From NCBI RefSeq assembly GCF_003337425.1, contig NZ_QPJU01000006.1, positions 124,001 through 188,000 of the forward strand: a stretch of 64,000 nt of DNA, in the 5' to 3' direction. Under the pieces are notes generated by a model. That model searched no databases, had not been told where the DNA came from, and was given only the letters and a program-made list of their open reading frames with translations. Positions 1-9,095 of this stretch are shown piece by piece (the stretch's first letter is position 1; each line of letters starts with the position of its first letter). This DNA is from Extensimonas vulgaris. GTDB taxonomy: Bacteria > Pseudomonadota > Gammaproteobacteria > Burkholderiales > Burkholderiaceae_C. The position numbers were made by a program, and so were the translations under genes.

Positions 1-74
1 TGATGTGTTCGCGCGGCGTGGACGCGCCGCCGCCACGCCACCCCCGCGCCGTCCTCACGCCAAGGAGCTGCTCC

Positions 75-464
75 ATGCGAACCCTGTTCCGTCTGCTGCC
101 CGCGCTGGCCCTGGCTTGCATCAGCGCAAGCGTTTGCGCCGACCCGGGCGCTCAGCCGGCTGCCGAAGCGCCTGGCACTTCGGCTTCTGCGGCCGCTGCC
201 AGTGCCTCCAACGCCGCCACGCCTTCGCGCGGCGAGCTCAAGGCCCTGCGCCAGTTTCAGCTGCTCGACGCGAACGGCGACGGCAAACTGAGCCGCGCCG
301 AGGTCGCCCTGTTCCCGCCGCTGGCCGCCGCGTTCGACGAGGCCGACAGCAACCACGACGGATTCGTCACCCCGGATGAAATCCGCGTGTTTTCGGCCAA
401 ATACCGTGCCGAACGCGAACGGGCCAAAGCCGCGAAGCAGGCGCAGGAGCAGGCCCAACAGTAA
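75..464 (+). CDS. Secreted EF-hand calcium-binding protein
   Basis: The product has 129 residues. Residues 1-22 look like a Sec signal peptide (basic MRTLFR, hydrophobic core, cleavage near VCA-DP). A low-complexity Ala/Ser linker runs to about residue 50. Two canonical 12-residue EF-hand loops follow: residues 65-76 (D65, N67, D69, E76) and 91-102 (D91, N93, D95, E102), both with all acidic ligands. The C-terminal tail is charged and Ala/Gln-rich, probably helical. The start at 75 is preceded by AAGGAG at 62-67. The reading frame stays open to the left edge, but the signal peptide supports the internal start. It probably binds calcium in the periplasm; partner and role are unknown. Confidence 0.8.
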   Translation: MRTLFRLLPALALACISASVCADPGAQPAAEAPGTSASAAAASASNAATPSRGELKALRQFQLLDANGDGKLSRAEVALFPPLAAAFDEADSNHDGFVTPDEIRVFSAKYRAERERAKAAKQAQEQAQQ

Positions 465-481
465 ATCGCCTCGCCCGATGG

Positions 482-545
482 GGCCATTCACCCCGCCTGG
501 CAGATGCGCAGCACTTCCAGGCCCAATTTCTTTGATCCCAGCAGC
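482..545 (-). pseudogene. Remnant of a RecQ HRDC-domain 3' end
   Basis: Positions 488-518 are identical over 31 bp to the 3' end of recQ at 4381-4411. Read on the minus strand, the stretch encodes [16 protein letters not shown] followed by a stop, against [19 protein letters not shown] at the end of the intact RecQ, so homology continues beyond the identical block with a small deletion. No start or helicase domain is present. It directly abuts a family D repeat at 543-625. It is most simply a decayed fragment of a duplicated recQ or other HRDC gene. Confidence 0.65.
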
Positions 546-625
546 CTGTCGGACTTTGGGCGTCGATAGCGAGAATGGGCCGCTGCGGCGCATGCGCAGC
601 CGACGATTCGAAAGTCCGACAGGCT
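543..625. repeat. Family D repeat, short form with terminal inverted repeats
   Basis: The ends read AGCCTGTCGGACTTTGG and, inverted, AGCCTGTCGGACTTTCG. The interior includes GCGAGAATGGGCCGC and GCGCAGCCGACGAT. It is a shortened relative of the element at 40131-40295, and a degenerate in-frame copy lies in recG at 59664-59735. It sits just beyond the 3' end of the mscS-family gene and could also act as a hairpin terminator. Confidence 0.75.
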
Positions 626-639
626 GCCAGTTTCCAAAT

Positions 640-1734
640 TCAAGAATCCGAAGGGGGCGGCTCCATGCGCACCCGCACCGGGCGCACTGCCTGCAAGTGC
701 ACAGTCTGGGTCGGGAAGGCAAAGGCGATACCGCGATCGTTGAGTTCCCGCAGCAGCCGCAGATTGATGGCGTGCTGGGTATTCATGTAGGTGGTGTAAT
801 CGGGGGTGAGCATCCAGTAAACCACCTCGAAGTCGAGACTCGCGGCGCCAAAGGCCTTGAAATGTGCGCGGTCGAACCGGGTTTGCGGCTGGGCTTCGAT
901 GATTTCACGCACGAGCCCGGGAATGAGCGCCAGCGCCTCTGGCGGGGTGTCGTAAGTCACGCCGAAGCCGAACACGATGCGCCGCTCTTGCATCACCTGG
1001 TAGTTGCGCAACCGGGCCTTGGTCAGGTCGGTGTTGGAAAATATCAGAAGCTCTCCAGACAGGGCGCGCACACGCGTCGTCTTCAGGCCGATGTATTCGA
1101 CTGTGCCCACGTAGCCATCCACATCGATGAAGTGGCCTATCTGGAACGGCTTGTCCATGACGATGGACAGGCTGGAAAACAAGTCGCCCAGGATATTTTG
1201 CAATGCAAAACCAACGGCGATGCCGCCGACCCCCAACCCTGCCACCAGGGCCGTGACGTTGATGCCCAGGTTGTCGAGCATCACCAGCAGCACGATCGCC
1301 CACAGCGTCACACGCGCGATGAAGCTGGTCACCGCAAACCCGGTAGCCGTTCCAGGGTCGTTTTTGAGGGCACGCTGACGCGAGCGGCGTATCCAAAAAT
1401 CGATCAGTCGCGCGGCCCAAAGCCCGATTTGCACAAATACACCAACGACCGTTATGACTTCGACCACACGTGACCAGGGGGCGCCAAGCGGCAAATGCGC
1501 AGTGGCTGGTCCCAGCACCATGGCGCCGACCAGCCACGGCCGGGTGGCCTCCAGGCCATACACCAGCGCCTCGTCGATCGGGGTAGGGGTACGCTCGGCC
1601 AGGCTCCGCAAGCGACGGACCAGGCGCGGGCGCAGCAGCCTGGTTGCAGCCACTGCGAGCAACACGCTCAACACAGGGGCCAGCCAGCCCCAAAGAGAGT
1701 AGTCGCGCCAATTTTGTGGTATCCAATCGGGCAC
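640..1734 (-). CDS. MscS-family small-conductance mechanosensitive channel
   Basis: The product has 364 residues. Several hydrophobic segments occupy the first half. They are followed by the classic MscS pore and beta-domain signature: the Gly/Ala-rich pore helix VAGLGVGGIAVGFALQN, then NILGDLFSSLSIVMDKPF, a GYVGTVEYIGLKTTRVR stretch and an IFSNTDL motif. Such channels open under membrane tension and release solutes on hypo-osmotic shock. The start is GTG with a strong AAAGGAGG upstream. It is the last gene downstream of the compatible-solute synthase (48-nt gap), which fits a solute synthesis and release unit. The pairing is an inference from context. Confidence 0.9.
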   Translation of the reverse strand: MPDWIPQNWRDYSLWGWLAPVLSVLLAVAATRLLRPRLVRRLRSLAERTPTPIDEALVYGLEATRPWLVGAMVLGPATAHLPLGAPWSRVVEVITVVGVFVQIGLWAARLIDFWIRRSRQRALKNDPGTATGFAVTSFIARVTLWAIVLLVMLDNLGINVTALVAGLGVGGIAVGFALQNILGDLFSSLSIVMDKPFQIGHFIDVDGYVGTVEYIGLKTTRVRALSGELLIFSNTDLTKARLRNYQVMQERRIVFGFGVTYDTPPEALALIPGLVREIIEAQPQTRFDRAHFKAFGAASLDFEVVYWMLTPDYTTYMNTQHAINLRLLRELNDRGIAFAFPTQTVHLQAVRPVRVRMEPPPSDS

Positions 1735-1782
1735 TTGAACGCCTCCTTTCGTGTATGTGGCAGCAGCAAAATTCGGCAGGCT

Positions 1783-3279
1783 TCAGCCGCGCTGGAAGCC
1801 TGGGGCGCCCAGTGCGGCGAAGCAGTCCATGATGTGTTCCGACCACGCGCCGATGTCACGCTGCCGAACCGCTTCGCCGAGCAAGGCCATGCGCGCACGC
1901 TGCTCCGGCTCGGGCATGTCCAAGGCCTGGTCGATGGCCGCGTCCATCTGGCTCAGGCTGTAGGGATTGACGAGCACGGCATCGGTGAGTTCCACCGCTG
2001 CGCCCGCGAATTCCGAGAGCACCAACACGCCGCTCTCCTCCACGTTTGCCGCGATATATTCCTTGGCGACGAGGTTCAGGCCGTCGCGCAAGGGGGTGAT
2101 CCAGGCAATGTCGGCAGCACGATAGTGGCACAGCGTCTCGGCGAAGGACATGGCCGTGGTGGAAAAGACGATGGGTTGCCAGGCCACGTCGCCAAAATGC
2201 CCATTGATACGCCCCACCAACTGCTCTATGGATTCCTGCGCACTGCGGTACACCTTCATGCCGGGGTCGGCCGCCACGGCCGTGAGCAAGAGCTTGACAC
2301 GGTGACGCCATTGCGGGCGCCGCTGCAGCAGGCGTTCGAAAGCGAGCAACTGCTCGCGCGTTCCCTTGACGTAATCGACGCGGCCGACCGACACGATGAT
2401 CTTCTCGACACCCATGTCCCGACGGATTTCCTCCATGCGTGCGTTCTGCTGCGGCGCGCGCACCAACTGATGGATCAACTCCACGTGGGTGCCGATGGGA
2501 AAGGCGTCGATGCGCACCTCGCGCTCGCCCAGATACAAGGCTGCCGGCATGGTCTGCTCACTCAAGGCCGTCCCATTGCCGCGCAACTCGGGTGGGACGG
2601 GCGCCTCGGCAATGCGCACATCGCCGTGCACGGTCTGTGCCACGTGGGCGAAGTTGCGCGCGTAGCGCGGGATGTGAAAGCCCACCAGGTCGCAAGCCAA
2701 CAGGCTGTCGATGATTTCCTTGCGCCAGGGCAGGATGTTGAACACATCCGCGTTCGGAAACGAGGTGTGATGGAAGAAGGCGATGCGCACATCGGGCCGA
2801 TGCGCCCGCACGAAGGCCGGCACCAGCCAAAGGTTGTAGTCGTGCACCCAAACCACGGCCCCGGGTGCCGCCTCCTCGCAAGCAGCTTCGGCGAACAGGC
2901 GGTTGACCTCGCGGAAAGTGGCCCAATCGGTGTTCTGGGTCGAATAAAAGCTGGGAAATGCGTGGATGATGGGCCACAGCGCCTCTTTGGAGGTCACGTG
3001 ATAGAACTGTGCGATCTGCTCGGCCGACAAAGGCAGGCGCACCACGTCGTAACGGCCAAAGCTGTCTTCGATGCTGATGCGGCGCTCGAACTTCGGCGCG
3101 CGCTTGGCCGGGCTCTTCTTCCAGGCGATCCAGCTGGCACTCTGGACACGGCCTATGAATCCCTTGAGTGCCGGTACGATGCCGTTGGGGCTCCTGTTTT
3201 CACGCAACTCGGTCTGCCCTGCAACGATATGCTCCTCATAGGGTTGGCGGTGGTAGACGATGACAAGCGATGATGGCAT
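1783..3279 (-). CDS. ggpS: Glucosylglycerol-phosphate / trehalose-6-phosphate synthase family (GT20)
   Basis: The product has 498 residues and is a retaining GT20 glycosyltransferase of the OtsA fold that transfers glucose from a nucleotide sugar. The N-terminus [12 protein letters not shown] and the [10 protein letters not shown] segment resemble cyanobacterial-type GgpS (ADP-glucose plus glycerol-3-phosphate) more than E. coli OtsA, which begins with a VSNR motif. The C-terminal half carries [11 protein letters not shown], the GT-B phosphate-binding stretch, and [19 protein letters not shown] precedes the start at 3279. An in-frame upstream start at 3324 would fall inside the phosphatase gene. 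The stop of the phosphatase lies 1 nt before this start, so translation is probably coupled. Substrate choice between glycerol-3-phosphate and glucose-6-phosphate is not proven. Confidence 0.75.
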   Translation of the reverse strand: MPSSLVIVYHRQPYEEHIVAGQTELRENRSPNGIVPALKGFIGRVQSASWIAWKKSPAKRAPKFERRISIEDSFGRYDVVRLPLSAEQIAQFYHVTSKEALWPIIHAFPSFYSTQNTDWATFREVNRLFAEAACEEAAPGAVVWVHDYNLWLVPAFVRAHRPDVRIAFFHHTSFPNADVFNILPWRKEIIDSLLACDLVGFHIPRYARNFAHVAQTVHGDVRIAEAPVPPELRGNGTALSEQTMPAALYLGEREVRIDAFPIGTHVELIHQLVRAPQQNARMEEIRRDMGVEKIIVSVGRVDYVKGTREQLLAFERLLQRRPQWRHRVKLLLTAVAADPGMKVYRSAQESIEQLVGRINGHFGDVAWQPIVFSTTAMSFAETLCHYRAADIAWITPLRDGLNLVAKEYIAANVEESGVLVLSEFAGAAVELTDAVLVNPYSLSQMDAAIDQALDMPEPEQRARMALLGEAVRQRDIGAWSEHIMDCFAALGAPGFQRG

Positions 3280-3280
3280 T

Positions 3281-4012
3281 TCATTCTCCTTGCTGATGAA
3301 AGCGCGCGAGCGCGTCGAGCACACCCGCCGCCCCCTCCTGCTCGCTGCGGTGAACGTGCGGCAGCTCGGCGAGCGCCCGATCCAGGCCCGGCTCGCGATT
3401 GGCGACGGCGACCGCCGGCAAGCCGGTTTGAAACATCGACAGGTCGTTCAGCGTGTCGCCGGCGACCAGCGTGCGCTCACGCGGAAGCCCCAGCGTGTCG
3501 AGCAGACGCAGCAAGGTCGGCCCTTTTTGCAGGCCACGCGGCAAAACGTCGAAATACAGGTTGTCCGAGATCAAGGGCTCGAACCCCGCGGCACGCACCT
3601 GCGCAGCGGCGGCGTGCGCGATGGCCGGGTCGTCAAAAAAATAGGAGCGGCGCCGGCCTTCGATTCCCGGCTGCAAGCGCAAGCCTGCATGGTTCGCCAG
3701 CAAGGCCTCGATGCGCGCGGGTGCGTCGGCTGACCAATGTGCATCCAGCCACGGCTCGAGCTCCGGATGCGGGGTGAGCGCCTCTCCGACGTGTACCGTC
3801 GTGCCCACGTCGCCGATGCAATGGTCGGGCCGCACGGGCAAGGATTGCGCCAGTTCGCGCATGAAGCGCTGACCGCGACCGCTGACGAAGATCAAAACGA
3901 TTTCCGACCGATGGTGCGCGATCCAGTCATACAAGCGCGCACGCGCGGCGGCATCTCCGCCCAAGAAGGTTCCATCGAGGTCGGTGGCAAGAATGCTCAG
4001 TTTTTCCGTCAT
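3281..4012 (-). CDS. HAD-family (sucrose-phosphatase-like) phosphatase, likely glucosylglycerol-3-phosphatase
   Basis: The product has 243 residues. HAD motif I is ATDLDGTFLGG near residue 10 (two catalytic Asp), motif II is FVSGRG, and the C-terminal VAGDTLNDLSMF carries motif IV. The cap and length fit the sucrose-phosphate-phosphatase or mannosyl-phosphoglycerate-phosphatase group (HAD-IIB). The ATG at 4012 has GGAG seven bases upstream; an ATG at 4027 is an alternative. It is the first gene of the operon and abuts the synthase. In some bacteria (recalled for Azotobacter and Pseudomonas) a similar phosphatase is fused N-terminally to GgpS, so the gene order supports a role in dephosphorylating the synthase product. 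Confidence 0.75.
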   Translation of the reverse strand: MTEKLSILATDLDGTFLGGDAAARARLYDWIAHHRSEIVLIFVSGRGQRFMRELAQSLPVRPDHCIGDVGTTVHVGEALTPHPELEPWLDAHWSADAPARIEALLANHAGLRLQPGIEGRRRSYFFDDPAIAHAAAAQVRAAGFEPLISDNLYFDVLPRGLQKGPTLLRLLDTLGLPRERTLVAGDTLNDLSMFQTGLPAVAVANREPGLDRALAELPHVHRSEQEGAAGVLDALARFHQQGE

Positions 4013-4380
4013 GGCATCTCCATGCATGGCCGCTTCGGCGTACAAGCCATAGATGACACGGGGCTGGCTGCCACGTGAAGCGGTAAAGGGAGTCCGATGG
4101 TGGAGCATCGCCGCCTGGCGGCGCGATCCGAACCCAGCACGAAGCTGGCACCGTGACACAGAGAGCCCGGCGTGGCCGGGCGGCGAAAACAATGGCGACG
4201 CACTGGGCGCCAGTGCGCCACGGCCAGGCATCGAATGCCAGGTACGGACTTGAGAGCCTGCTGAAATAGGCTCTTAGTCCCCGGGCGGGCCGCAGCGCAA
4301 AAAGAGGGTGCCAACCAACTATACCACGTGCCCGCACGGCGACAGCGGCGAGCGCCCCGGAGGCGACGGGCCCGGCGCGC
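4013..4380. other. Intergenic region between recQ and the osmolyte operon
   Basis: No open frame here looks like a gene. It should hold the promoter of the minus-strand phosphatase-synthase-mscS operon. The only clear structure is the hairpin at 4254-4275 described separately; the rest is GC-rich and without recognisable motifs. Confidence 0.5.
4254..4275 (-). terminator. Hairpin downstream of recQ
   Basis: Read on the minus strand, AGAGCCT pairs with AGGCTCT around an 8-nt loop. It lies about 105 nt beyond the recQ stop, with no T-run, so termination is only suggested. It could equally be a repeat relic. Confidence 0.35.
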
Positions 4381-6252
4381 TCACCCCGCCTGGCAGATGC
4401 GCAGCACTTCCTCGCCGTAGGCCTGCAGCTTTTTGCTGCCCATGCCGCTGATGCCTTGCAGCGCCTCGAGCGTGGTGGGGCGCTGCTCGGCGATGGCAGC
4501 GAGCGTGGCGTCGTGGAAGATCACGTAGGCGGGCAGGTTGTGCGCGCGTGCGACTTCGGCGCGCCAGGCCTTGAGGTTGATGAAGCGCGCCTGCGCGTCG
4601 GGCCCGAGCGCGCTGGCGGCCGCCGGCGGGGCGGCAGGGCGGCGTGTGCGGCGCACGGCGGGCGCGGGTGCGGCGCTCGCGGCGCGCAGCTGCACCGCGC
4701 ACTCGCCGCGCAGCACGGCGCGCGAGCCTTCGGTCAGGCACAGCGTGTCCACGCTGCGCCCGCCTTCGAGCAGCACCTTGTGCACGCCCACTGCGCCCAG
4801 CGCCAGCAGCTGGCGCAGCACGCCGCGCAGCTGCGCTTCGCTGAACTCGGCGCCTATGCCGAAGGTGGAAAGCCGCTCGTGCCCGAACTGCTCCACTTTT
4901 TCCGTCTTGCGCCCGCGCACGATGTCGAGGATGTGGCCCACGCCAAAGCTGATGCCGCTGGCCTGCTGCGCGCGGTAGATGGTCGAAAGCAGCTTGCGCG
5001 CGGCCTCGGTCGCGTCCCACACTGCGGGCGGTGCGAGGCAGTTGTCGCAATTGCCGCAGGGCGTTGCCGCTTCGCCGAAGTAGCCCAGCAGACGCACACG
5101 GCGGCAGTCGGTGGCTTCGGCCAGCGCCAGCAGCGCGTCGAGCTTGTCGCGCAGCGTCTGCTTGAACGCCTCGGCCGCGGGGCTTTCGTCGATCATGCGG
5201 CGCTGGTTCACCACGTCCTGCAGGCCGTAGGCCATCCAGGCGTCGGCGGGCAGGCCGTCGCGGCCCGCGCGGCCGGTTTCCTGGTAATAGCCCTCGATGT
5301 TCTTGGGCATGTCGAGGTGCGCGACGAAGCGCACGTCGGGCTTGTCTATGCCCATGCCGAAGGCGATGGTGGCGACCATCACCAGCCCTTCTTCGCGCAA
5401 AAAGCGATCCTGGTGCTGCTGGCGCACCGCGTGCGCGAGGCCCGCGTGGTAGGGCAGCGCGGGGATGCCGGCCTCCTGCAGCAAGGTGGCGACTTCTTCG
5501 ACGCGCCGGCGCGACTGGCAATAGACGATGCCGGCCTCGCCCGCGTGCTCCTGGCTGATGAAGCGCAGCAGCTGCGCGGTCGGGTCTTTTTTTTCGACGA
5601 TGCGGTAGCGGATGTTGGGGCGGTCGAAGCTGCTCACGAACTGGCGCGCGCTTTCGAGCTGCAGGCGCTCGACGATGTCGGCGCGCGTGAGCGCATCGGC
5701 CGTGGCCGTGAGCGCGATGCGCGGCACCTCGGGGTAGCGCTCGTGCAGCAGCGTGAGCGTGCGGTATTCGGGGCGAAAGTCGTGCCCCCACTGGCTCACG
5801 CAGTGCGCCTCGTCGATCGCGAACAGGCTCAGGTGCCCCTCGTGGTAGAGGCTGTCGAGCAGACCCAGAAAGCGCGGCGTGTTGAGCCGCTCGGGCGCCA
5901 CGTAGAGCAGCGTGAGCGCGCCGGCGAGCAGGCGCAGCTCAACCTCCTGCGTGGCTTCGAAGTCCTGCGTCGAATTGAGGTATGCGGCCTCTACACCGGC
6001 CTCATGCAGCGCGCCGACCTGGTCGTGCATGAGCGCGATCAGCGGCGAGACCACGATGGCCACACCGCGCCCCTGCTGCTGGCGCACGATGGCCGGAATC
6101 TGGTAGCACAGCGACTTGCCGCCGCCTGTGGGCATGAGCACCAGCGCATCGCCGCCGGCGATCACGTGCTCGACGATGTCCTGCTGCGGGCCACGGAACT
6201 GTTCGTAGCCGAAGACCTCGTGCAGGACGCTGTGCGCGGAAAGGGATGACAC
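4381..6252 (-). CDS. recQ: ATP-dependent DNA helicase RecQ
   Basis: The product has 623 residues, a full-length RecQ that unwinds DNA 3' to 5' in recombination repair. Walker A is PTGGGKS at 41-47, the DEAH box is in [20 protein letters not shown] near 145, and motif VI is ETGRAGRDG. The zinc-binding cysteines (CRRVRLL, CGNCDNC) lie around 383-401. A C-terminal HRDC domain runs from about 545 to 617 and ends [10 protein letters not shown]. The start appears to be GTG at 6252 with no clear ribosome binding site; a family F repeat lies just upstream. The last 31 bp of the gene also occur at 488-518. Confidence 0.95.
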   Translation of the reverse strand: MSSLSAHSVLHEVFGYEQFRGPQQDIVEHVIAGGDALVLMPTGGGKSLCYQIPAIVRQQQGRGVAIVVSPLIALMHDQVGALHEAGVEAAYLNSTQDFEATQEVELRLLAGALTLLYVAPERLNTPRFLGLLDSLYHEGHLSLFAIDEAHCVSQWGHDFRPEYRTLTLLHERYPEVPRIALTATADALTRADIVERLQLESARQFVSSFDRPNIRYRIVEKKDPTAQLLRFISQEHAGEAGIVYCQSRRRVEEVATLLQEAGIPALPYHAGLAHAVRQQHQDRFLREEGLVMVATIAFGMGIDKPDVRFVAHLDMPKNIEGYYQETGRAGRDGLPADAWMAYGLQDVVNQRRMIDESPAAEAFKQTLRDKLDALLALAEATDCRRVRLLGYFGEAATPCGNCDNCLAPPAVWDATEAARKLLSTIYRAQQASGISFGVGHILDIVRGRKTEKVEQFGHERLSTFGIGAEFSEAQLRGVLRQLLALGAVGVHKVLLEGGRSVDTLCLTEGSRAVLRGECAVQLRAASAAPAPAVRRTRRPAAPPAAASALGPDAQARFINLKAWRAEVARAHNLPAYVIFHDATLAAIAEQRPTTLEALQGISGMGSKKLQAYGEEVLRICQAG

Positions 6253-6255
6253 TAT

Positions 6256-6312
6256 TTATTTGGTAGCTACTAGCGCTTGCTACATGAGCGCTAAGGGCAT
6301 ATTTTTGCATAA
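6256..6312. repeat. Family F palindromic repeat upstream of recQ
   Basis: It contains TAGCTACTAGCGCTTGCTAC followed by ATGAGCGCTAAGGGC, a near-palindrome matching the elements at 16356-16415 and 34562-34620 in inverted orientation. It forms the 5' leader of recQ. Confidence 0.6.
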
Positions 6313-6407
6313 ACTCTGGGCGGCGAGCCCCAGCGGCGCAGAGGGGGCAAAATCCGCACTAGCATTGCATCTTCGAAATTCACGATCTCAAAAGGAGAAC
6401 CTGCACC

Positions 6408-7511
6408 ATGCCCACCTTGTTCGATCCCGTGCAAGTCGGTGACCTGCATCTGGCCAACCGCATCGTCATGGCGCCGCTCACGCGCAACCGGGCACCGGGC
6501 GCCGTGCCCACGCCGCTCATGGCCGAGTATTACCACCAGCGTGCGAGCGCCGGCCTCATCATCAGCGAGGCTACCGCGATCACGCCGCAGGCGCAGGGCT
6601 ACGCGGACGTTCCCGGCCTCTACAGCGTCGAGCAGCTCGACGGCTGGCGGCGCGTGACGCAGGCCGTGCACGCTGCCGGCGGCAAGATCGCGGTGCAGCT
6701 GTGGCACGTGGGCCGCGTCTCGCACGTCGAGCTGCAGCCCGACTTTCAAGCCCCCGTCGCGCCCTCGGCGATCCGCGCGCACACCAAGACCGTGCTCTTG
6801 AAAAACGGCCAGCCCGTGTTCGTGGACACCTCCGAGCCGCGCGCGCTCGACGCGAGCGAGCTGCCCGGCATCGTGCAAGACTACCGCCACGCGGCGCGCA
6901 ACGCCATCGCGAGCGGTTTCGATGCCGTCGAAATCCACGCCGCCAACGGCTATTTGCTCGAACAGTTCCTCAAGAGCAGCACCAACCACCGCACCGATGA
7001 CTACGGCGGCAGCATCCCGAACCGCGCGCGCCTGCTGCTCGAAGTGGTGCGCGCCATCGTCGATGAAATCGGCGGCGGGCGCACGGGCATCCGCCTCTCG
7101 CCCGTCACGCCTGCAAACGACATCGACGAGCCGCATCCGCAGCCGCTGTACGAATACGTGGCCAAACATCTGGCGCCGCTGGGCCTGGCCTACGTGCACG
7201 TGATCGAAGGTGCCACGGGCGGCCCGCGCGAGCGCCCCGAGCGGCCGTTCAACTACGCCGCCTTCAAAGAGGATTACCGGCGTGCCGGCGGCAAAGGCGC
7301 GTGGATGGTCAACAACGGCTACGACAAGGCGATGGCCGAGGCGGCGGTGGCTTCAGGCGCGGCGGACCTCGTCGCCTTCGGCCGCCTCTTCATCGCCAAC
7401 CCCGACCTCGTGGCGCGCCTGCGCCGCAACGCCCCGTTGAACACGCCCGACCCGAGCACGTTCTACGGCGGTGGCGCCAAGGGTTATACCGACTACCCCA
7501 CGCTGGAGTGA
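6408..7511 (+). CDS. Alkene reductase, old yellow enzyme family (NemA-like)
   Basis: The product has 367 residues and is an FMN-dependent TIM-barrel ene-reductase. It begins LFDPVQVGDLHLANRIVMAPLTRNRA and carries LWHVGRVSH and the active-site HAANGYLLEQF. His177 and Asn180 form the His/Asn pair that binds the carbonyl or nitro group in the classical group. SGAADLVAFGRLFIANPDL near the end is the phosphate-binding stretch. Such enzymes reduce activated alkenes, N-ethylmaleimide or nitro compounds with NADPH. AAAAGGAG sits upstream. It is transcribed alone, convergent with pyk. Confidence 0.9.
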   Translation: MPTLFDPVQVGDLHLANRIVMAPLTRNRAPGAVPTPLMAEYYHQRASAGLIISEATAITPQAQGYADVPGLYSVEQLDGWRRVTQAVHAAGGKIAVQLWHVGRVSHVELQPDFQAPVAPSAIRAHTKTVLLKNGQPVFVDTSEPRALDASELPGIVQDYRHAARNAIASGFDAVEIHAANGYLLEQFLKSSTNHRTDDYGGSIPNRARLLLEVVRAIVDEIGGGRTGIRLSPVTPANDIDEPHPQPLYEYVAKHLAPLGLAYVHVIEGATGGPRERPERPFNYAAFKEDYRRAGGKGAWMVNNGYDKAMAEAAVASGAADLVAFGRLFIANPDLVARLRRNAPLNTPDPSTFYGGGAKGYTDYPTLE

Positions 7512-7520
7512 CCCCGGGGG

Positions 7521-7538
7521 CGCGGCGCACGCGCCGCG
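7521..7538. terminator. GC hairpin between convergent genes
   Basis: A perfect 8-bp stem (CGCGGCGC, loop AC, GCGCCGCG) fills the 27-nt gap between the convergent ene-reductase and pyk genes. It has no T-run but could serve as a two-way terminator. Confidence 0.4.
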
Positions 7539-8978
7539 TCAGCGCGCGCGGCAGATTTTCAGCATGTTGGTGCCGCCCGGCGCGCCCATGGGCTCGCCGC
7601 AGGTGATGGCGTAGATGTCGCCGCTTTGCACGATGCCGCGCGCCTTGAGGTGCGCCTCGGCCTGCGCGAGCGCGGTGTCGCGGTCGGCGCTGGTGTCGGC
7701 GAGCAGCAGCGGGCGCACGTTGCGGTACATGGCCAGGCGCCGCTGCGTGGCCACCTTGGAGGTCAGCGCGTAGATCGGAATGTGGATGCGGTGGCGGCTC
7801 ATCCACAGCGCCGTGGCGCCGCTGTCGGTCAGCGCCACGATGGCCTTGGCGCCCAGGTGGTGCGCGGTAAAGAGCGCGCCCATGGCGATCGACTGGTCTA
7901 TGCGCGTGAAGCGGTGGCCGCTGAAGTCGGCGTCCTGCAGCGGGTCTTCGGAGGCCTCGGCGGCGGCGCAGATGGTGGCCATTTCCTGCACCGTTTCGAG
8001 CGGGTACTTGCCCGCGGCCGTCTCGGCGCTGAGCATCACCGCGTCGGTGCCGTCGAGCACCGCGTTGGCCACGTCGCTGACCTCGGCGCGCGTGGGCACG
8101 GGGTTGTGGATCATGCTCTCCATCATCTGCGTGGCGGTGATCGCCACCTTGTCAAAGGCGCGCGCCATGCGGATCATCTTTTTTTGCAGCGCGGGCACGG
8201 CGGCGTTGCCGACCTCCACGGCGAGGTCGCCGCGCGCCACCATGATGCCGTCGCTCGCGCGCAAAATTTCTTCGAGGTGCGGGATGGCCTCGGCGCGCTC
8301 GATCTTCGCGATCAGGCCCGGCTTGTGGCGGAACTCGGCCCCGGCCACGTTGCACAGCTGGCGCGCCATTTCCATGTCGGTGGCGCTCTTGGGAAAGCTC
8401 ACCGCCACGTAATCGGCCTGAAAGCCCATCGCGGTGCGTATGTCTTCCATGTCCTTGGCGGTCAGCGCGGGCGCGGTGAGGCCGCCGCCCTGCTTGTTGA
8501 TGCCCTTGTTGTTGGAGAGCTCGCCGCCCACTTTCACGATGGTCTCGACCGCGTCGCCATGCACGGCCTCGACCTGCAGCACGATCAGCCCGTCGTTGAG
8601 CAGCAGCACGTCGCCGGGTTTTACGTCGTGCGGCAGCTCTTTGTAGTCCAGGCCCACGCCGTGCTCGTCACCGGGCTCGGTGCGTGCAGCGTCGAGCACG
8701 AAGCGCGCGCCCGGCTGCAGCTGCACGCGGCCGTTGGCAAACTTGCCGACGCGGATCTTGGGGCCCTGCAGGTCGGCCATGATGGCCACCTCGACCCCCG
8801 AGCGCTGCGCTGCGGCGCGCACCATGGCCGCGCGCTCGATGTGATCCTGCGCCAGCCCGTGGCTGAAGTTGAGCCGCACCACGTTGACGCCGGCGCGGAT
8901 CATGGCTTCGAGCAATTCCGGCGTGCTTGACGCAGGGCCGAGGGTGGCAACGATCTTGGTGGCGCGCAGTGCGGGCAT
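7539..8978 (-). CDS. pyk: Pyruvate kinase
   Basis: The product has 479 residues and converts phosphoenolpyruvate and ADP to pyruvate and ATP. It starts MPALRATKIVATLGPASS, the standard N-terminal strand. The active-site signature GLIAKIERAEAIPHLEEI contains the catalytic Lys, and the metal and substrate loop MVARGDLAVEVG follows. MSAETAAGKYPLETV and a C-terminal allosteric-type domain complete the family layout. The upstream in-frame start at 9050 adds a non-conserved leader, so 8978 was chosen. pepP lies 106 nt upstream on the same strand. Confidence 0.95.
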   Translation of the reverse strand: MPALRATKIVATLGPASSTPELLEAMIRAGVNVVRLNFSHGLAQDHIERAAMVRAAAQRSGVEVAIMADLQGPKIRVGKFANGRVQLQPGARFVLDAARTEPGDEHGVGLDYKELPHDVKPGDVLLLNDGLIVLQVEAVHGDAVETIVKVGGELSNNKGINKQGGGLTAPALTAKDMEDIRTAMGFQADYVAVSFPKSATDMEMARQLCNVAGAEFRHKPGLIAKIERAEAIPHLEEILRASDGIMVARGDLAVEVGNAAVPALQKKMIRMARAFDKVAITATQMMESMIHNPVPTRAEVSDVANAVLDGTDAVMLSAETAAGKYPLETVQEMATICAAAEASEDPLQDADFSGHRFTRIDQSIAMGALFTAHHLGAKAIVALTDSGATALWMSRHRIHIPIYALTSKVATQRRLAMYRNVRPLLLADTSADRDTALAQAEAHLKARGIVQSGDIYAITCGEPMGAPGGTNMLKICRAR

Positions 8979-9071
8979 GATGGGGCGGGTCAAAGTGGCG
9001 ATGCGGGCATTGTTCCACACGCGCCGGCGCCCCGCGCAGACGGGAGGCAAGGTGCGTCAGGCAACGCGCAC

Positions 9072-9095
9072 GCGGTGCCGTGCGTCAGGCACCGC
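9072..9095 (-). terminator. Hairpin spanning the pepP stop codon
   Basis: GCGGTGCC pairs perfectly with GGCACCGC around an 8-nt loop that contains the pepP stop. The stem therefore uses the last codons of pepP. It may limit read-through into pyk. Confidence 0.4.

Noticed and set aside
1495-3273. Long plus-strand open frame of 592 codons opposite the GT20 synthase
   Set aside because: It is the antisense shadow of a conserved gene in GC-rich DNA; its translation has no recognisable domain.
1783-3279. Plain OtsA trehalose-6-phosphate synthase call
   Set aside because: Not excluded, but the YHR N-terminus and the partner phosphatase type fit the glucosylglycerol branch better than E. coli-type OtsA with OtsB.
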